Below the pieces are notes generated by a model. That model had not been told where the DNA came from and made no database searches. It worked only from the letters and a program-made list of their open reading frames with translations. DNA of 64,000 nt from a virus: positions 27,913 to 91,912 of IMG/VR virus record IMGVR_UViG_3300003323_000328; one strand, written 5' to 3'. Below are positions 62,340-64,000 of this stretch, piece by piece. The translations under genes were made by a program, and so were the position numbers. Within the stretch, counting starts at the first letter, position 1; every line of letters starts with the position of its first letter.

Positions 62340-62701
62340 TAGGTAAAATCTAAATGATCTGTAGCTTCTACTTCATTAATAGGAGTACTAACGGATTGTT
62401 TATCTACAATAATTCCTTGAAGTAATACAAGATAATTAATCATATCCTTAATACGTTCTGAAATAGGTTCACTTTCAGATTGTCCTTCAGTTTTTACATA
62501 ATTAGTAATAGCCTGATAGTGTTTATTCATAAAAACCCAACACACTTTTTCAGGAGGAATATTAAGAGCTTTTCCACCTTCTTTAAAGTTAGAAAGAGCA
62601 TCTTCACTACCTTTAGTATAATCAGCTCCTTTTGCTTTAGCTATTTCTTCTGCAGAAGAAAATGTCTTCTGCATCAATTCATAAAATTCTTTATTAGTCA
62701 T
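62339..62701 (-). CDS. DUF1599 / Nmad1-like protein
   Basis: 120 residues. Residues about 22-38 (AKGADYTKGSEDALSNF) and the helix ISERIKDMINYLVLLQGI (about 80-97) fit the small phage DUF1599 / nucleotide-modification-associated domain 1 pattern, in which a DY motif precedes an NF and a final DMINY helix. The family often sits near thymidylate and hypermodification genes. The function is unproven, and a nucleotide-binding role is plausible. It overlaps the nuclease gene by 8 bases. Confidence 0.65.
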   Translation of the reverse strand: MTNKEFYELMQKTFSSAEEIAKAKGADYTKGSEDALSNFKEGGKALNIPPEKVCWVFMNKHYQAITNYVKTEGQSESEPISERIKDMINYLVLLQGIIVDKQSVSTPINEVEATDHLDFT

Positions 62702-63881
62702 TAGTAGGTTTGTTAAATTTTAAAAATCCTTTATTAACTCTTTCTTCTAAAGAATAAGTATATTCTTTGTTATATATGTGCCAAGCTAACCTAGATAAAA
62801 GTTCTCTACATTCTACAGAGCCTTTATTAAGCCATTCTTCACTAACTTCATAAGGAGCAGTAAGAAAGTTACCAAATGTTTCTACAGGAATAACATTAAC
62901 TTTAAGTGTATATTCTGAAAAAATCTTATCTGGAAACACAGCTTTAAACCAAAAACTTATAGCTCTTTTATAAAAAGCCATTTGCCGATAGGTTCTGTAA
63001 AATTCAAAAGACTTTTGATAAGTATAAATAGAATGACCAGTTGATTTTAAATCATTATAAGTAATTACTTTAGTTCTGTGATTAATATGAAGATTATCAA
63101 GAAGAGCTTTACATGGAATAGTAACTACTGCGCCTCCAACAAAAGGTATTTTTATCTTCTCAGACCAAAATATGGGGAGTTCTTTAAATCTTTGACATTC
63201 TGTATCAACAACTAATCCATCAATATCATCAGTTTTAAGCCCTAAAAGAACACTTACCACAGGATGAAGAGTAATAGCAGTAATAGCTCCTACAACTTTC
63301 TCCTTAGTTTCAGCATTAATAACATGCTTATTAGAAGCTTGTTCTAAAAAAGTTAAGTACTTTAACGCTGAGTCTTCTGTAATTATATTAGAAAGAACTT
63401 TTAATTCTCCATAACTAGTATAAGAATTAGTTTCTATTCTACTAGCTCTAAAAACTCTAATAGTATCCTCTATATTTAAATTAAGGATACTAGCTAGTTT
63501 TTCAAAATAAAGTTTAATTTCAGCTATTTCAGCATCTCTTGTAGAAACTGTTTTAGTTTTACTAGTAATAGCAGTATTTACTGTATCTAAAGAATTTAAA
63601 GAAAGATGAGACTTGTTCAATATTACTCTCTCTAGAAGCCGACTCATCATTTCCGTAGGCTTATCAAAATCTTCTATTGCAAAATTATCAGGATCTTCTT
63701 GATAACTATGAATAAGTTTACCATTATTAAGAGAAGTTTTTATCTTAACTTCTTCTCTATCGGCAAAAAACTGTTTAAATTTAATAATACTGCCACCTGT
63801 AGTTGGATCAAGACTAACTAAAGAACTGCTAGATACTACAGGTTCATCTGGTGTTCCTATTTCATAATAGTTTAAAGACAT
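62694..63881 (-). CDS. RecB-family PD-(D/E)XK exonuclease
   Basis: 395 residues. The family motifs occur in order: GKLIHSY with H58, LLDNLHI with D262, TYNDLKSTGHS with D277 and K279, and YRQMAFY with Q300 and Y304 (QxxxY). This set is that of RecB/Cas4-type exonucleases. The middle (about 60-220) is a helical insert. It could process phage DNA ends for recombination or degrade host DNA. It overlaps the partial gene upstream by 10 bases. Confidence 0.85.
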   Translation of the reverse strand: MSLNYYEIGTPDEPVVSSSSLVSLDPTTGGSIIKFKQFFADREEVKIKTSLNNGKLIHSYQEDPDNFAIEDFDKPTEMMSRLLERVILNKSHLSLNSLDTVNTAITSKTKTVSTRDAEIAEIKLYFEKLASILNLNIEDTIRVFRASRIETNSYTSYGELKVLSNIITEDSALKYLTFLEQASNKHVINAETKEKVVGAITAITLHPVVSVLLGLKTDDIDGLVVDTECQRFKELPIFWSEKIKIPFVGGAVVTIPCKALLDNLHINHRTKVITYNDLKSTGHSIYTYQKSFEFYRTYRQMAFYKRAISFWFKAVFPDKIFSEYTLKVNVIPVETFGNFLTAPYEVSEEWLNKGSVECRELLSRLAWHIYNKEYTYSLEERVNKGFLKFNKPTND

Positions 63882-64000
63882 AGTAAGTTTAGATTAATTA
63901 CTAATTTTTTAAGTTTATTATAACAAAATTCTTCTAAATCTTCATAACTTTTAGTTTCATCATTATATTTCCTATCTTCTTCACCACTACACCAAAGTGG
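63872..64000 (-). CDS. Partial gene, 3' end
   Basis: A 42-codon open stretch runs off the window edge at 64000 and stops at TAA (63874-63872), overlapping the nuclease start by 10 bases. It begins PLWCSGEEDRKYNDETKSYE and ends in a leucine-rich segment. It is the C-terminus of an upstream minus-strand gene in the same operon. No family can be assigned from this tail. Confidence 0.6.
   Translation of the reverse strand, partial: PLWCSGEEDRKYNDETKSYEDLEEFCYNKLKKLVINLNLLCL

Noticed and set aside
1-64000. CRISPR array, transposase or integrase
   Set aside because: No regularly spaced repeats and no transposase or recombinase motifs were seen in any frame.

Overview
The window is a 64 kb piece of a tailed double-stranded DNA phage, most likely a crAss-like phage (order Crassvirales) infecting a member of the Bacteroidota. 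The base composition is strongly AT-rich. The genes are packed head to tail, with start and stop codons often overlapping. Start codons sit in A/T-rich leaders with no Shine-Dalgarno motif, and a few intergenic sites match the Bacteroides -7 box TAnnTTTG. The order large terminase, portal, scaffold-like, capsid, ring/tail proteins, long tail-stabilisation-like protein, then a set of very large virion proteins is the crAss-like arrangement. The genus cannot be fixed from sequence inspection alone. The standard genetic code fits: TAG and TAA both end long genes here.

Layout. (1) 1-1363, minus strand: small membrane proteins and one small soluble protein with its own terminator. (2) 1364-2672: a freestanding GIY-YIG endonuclease and a 503-base gene-free stretch. 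That stretch holds Bacteroides-like promoters, a palindrome, a 150-base GC-rich island (55% GC by my count) between 9-base direct repeats, and an intrinsic terminator. (3) 2673-6997, plus: a Cys-His-Asp peptidase-like protein, a winged-helix-like protein, a J-domain protein, several unknown small proteins, an HU/IHF-like protein and a protein in the small-terminase position. (4) 6997-23378: packaging and head-tail genes. (5) 23375-41970: five consecutive virion-cargo-like proteins. The last is 3595 residues long and carries an RNA-polymerase-like DFDVD catalytic signature, an HEVVH zinc-protease motif and a hydrophobic C-terminus. (6) 42035-52789: fibre and spike genes with collagen-like stalks, repeats and a beta-helix. 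(7) 52839-56016: a probable lysis cassette (DUF5675-like protein, holin-like and spanin-like proteins) with one region open in two frames. (8) 56013-64000, minus strand: early-type genes for nucleotide metabolism and DNA work, namely a MazG-like hydrolase, a uracil-DNA glycosylase gene, ThyX, a primase-fold-like protein, a DUF1599-like protein and a RecB-type nuclease, among small unknown proteins.

How the parts fit. The plus-strand block is a late, virion-building operon read from about 2.6 kb to 56 kb. It is punctuated by intrinsic terminators after selected genes, notably the capsid gene and the giant gene. The flanking minus-strand blocks look early and serve thymidine and uracil control and replication. 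The clearest unusual gene is the uracil-DNA glycosylase. It is split by a group I intron directly after the codon for its catalytic aspartate. The intron carries a GIY-YIG homing endonuclease whose 3' end doubles as the ribozyme core. The giant protein probably travels in the capsid and enters the cell to transcribe early genes, by analogy with the crAss-like phage virion RNA polymerase.
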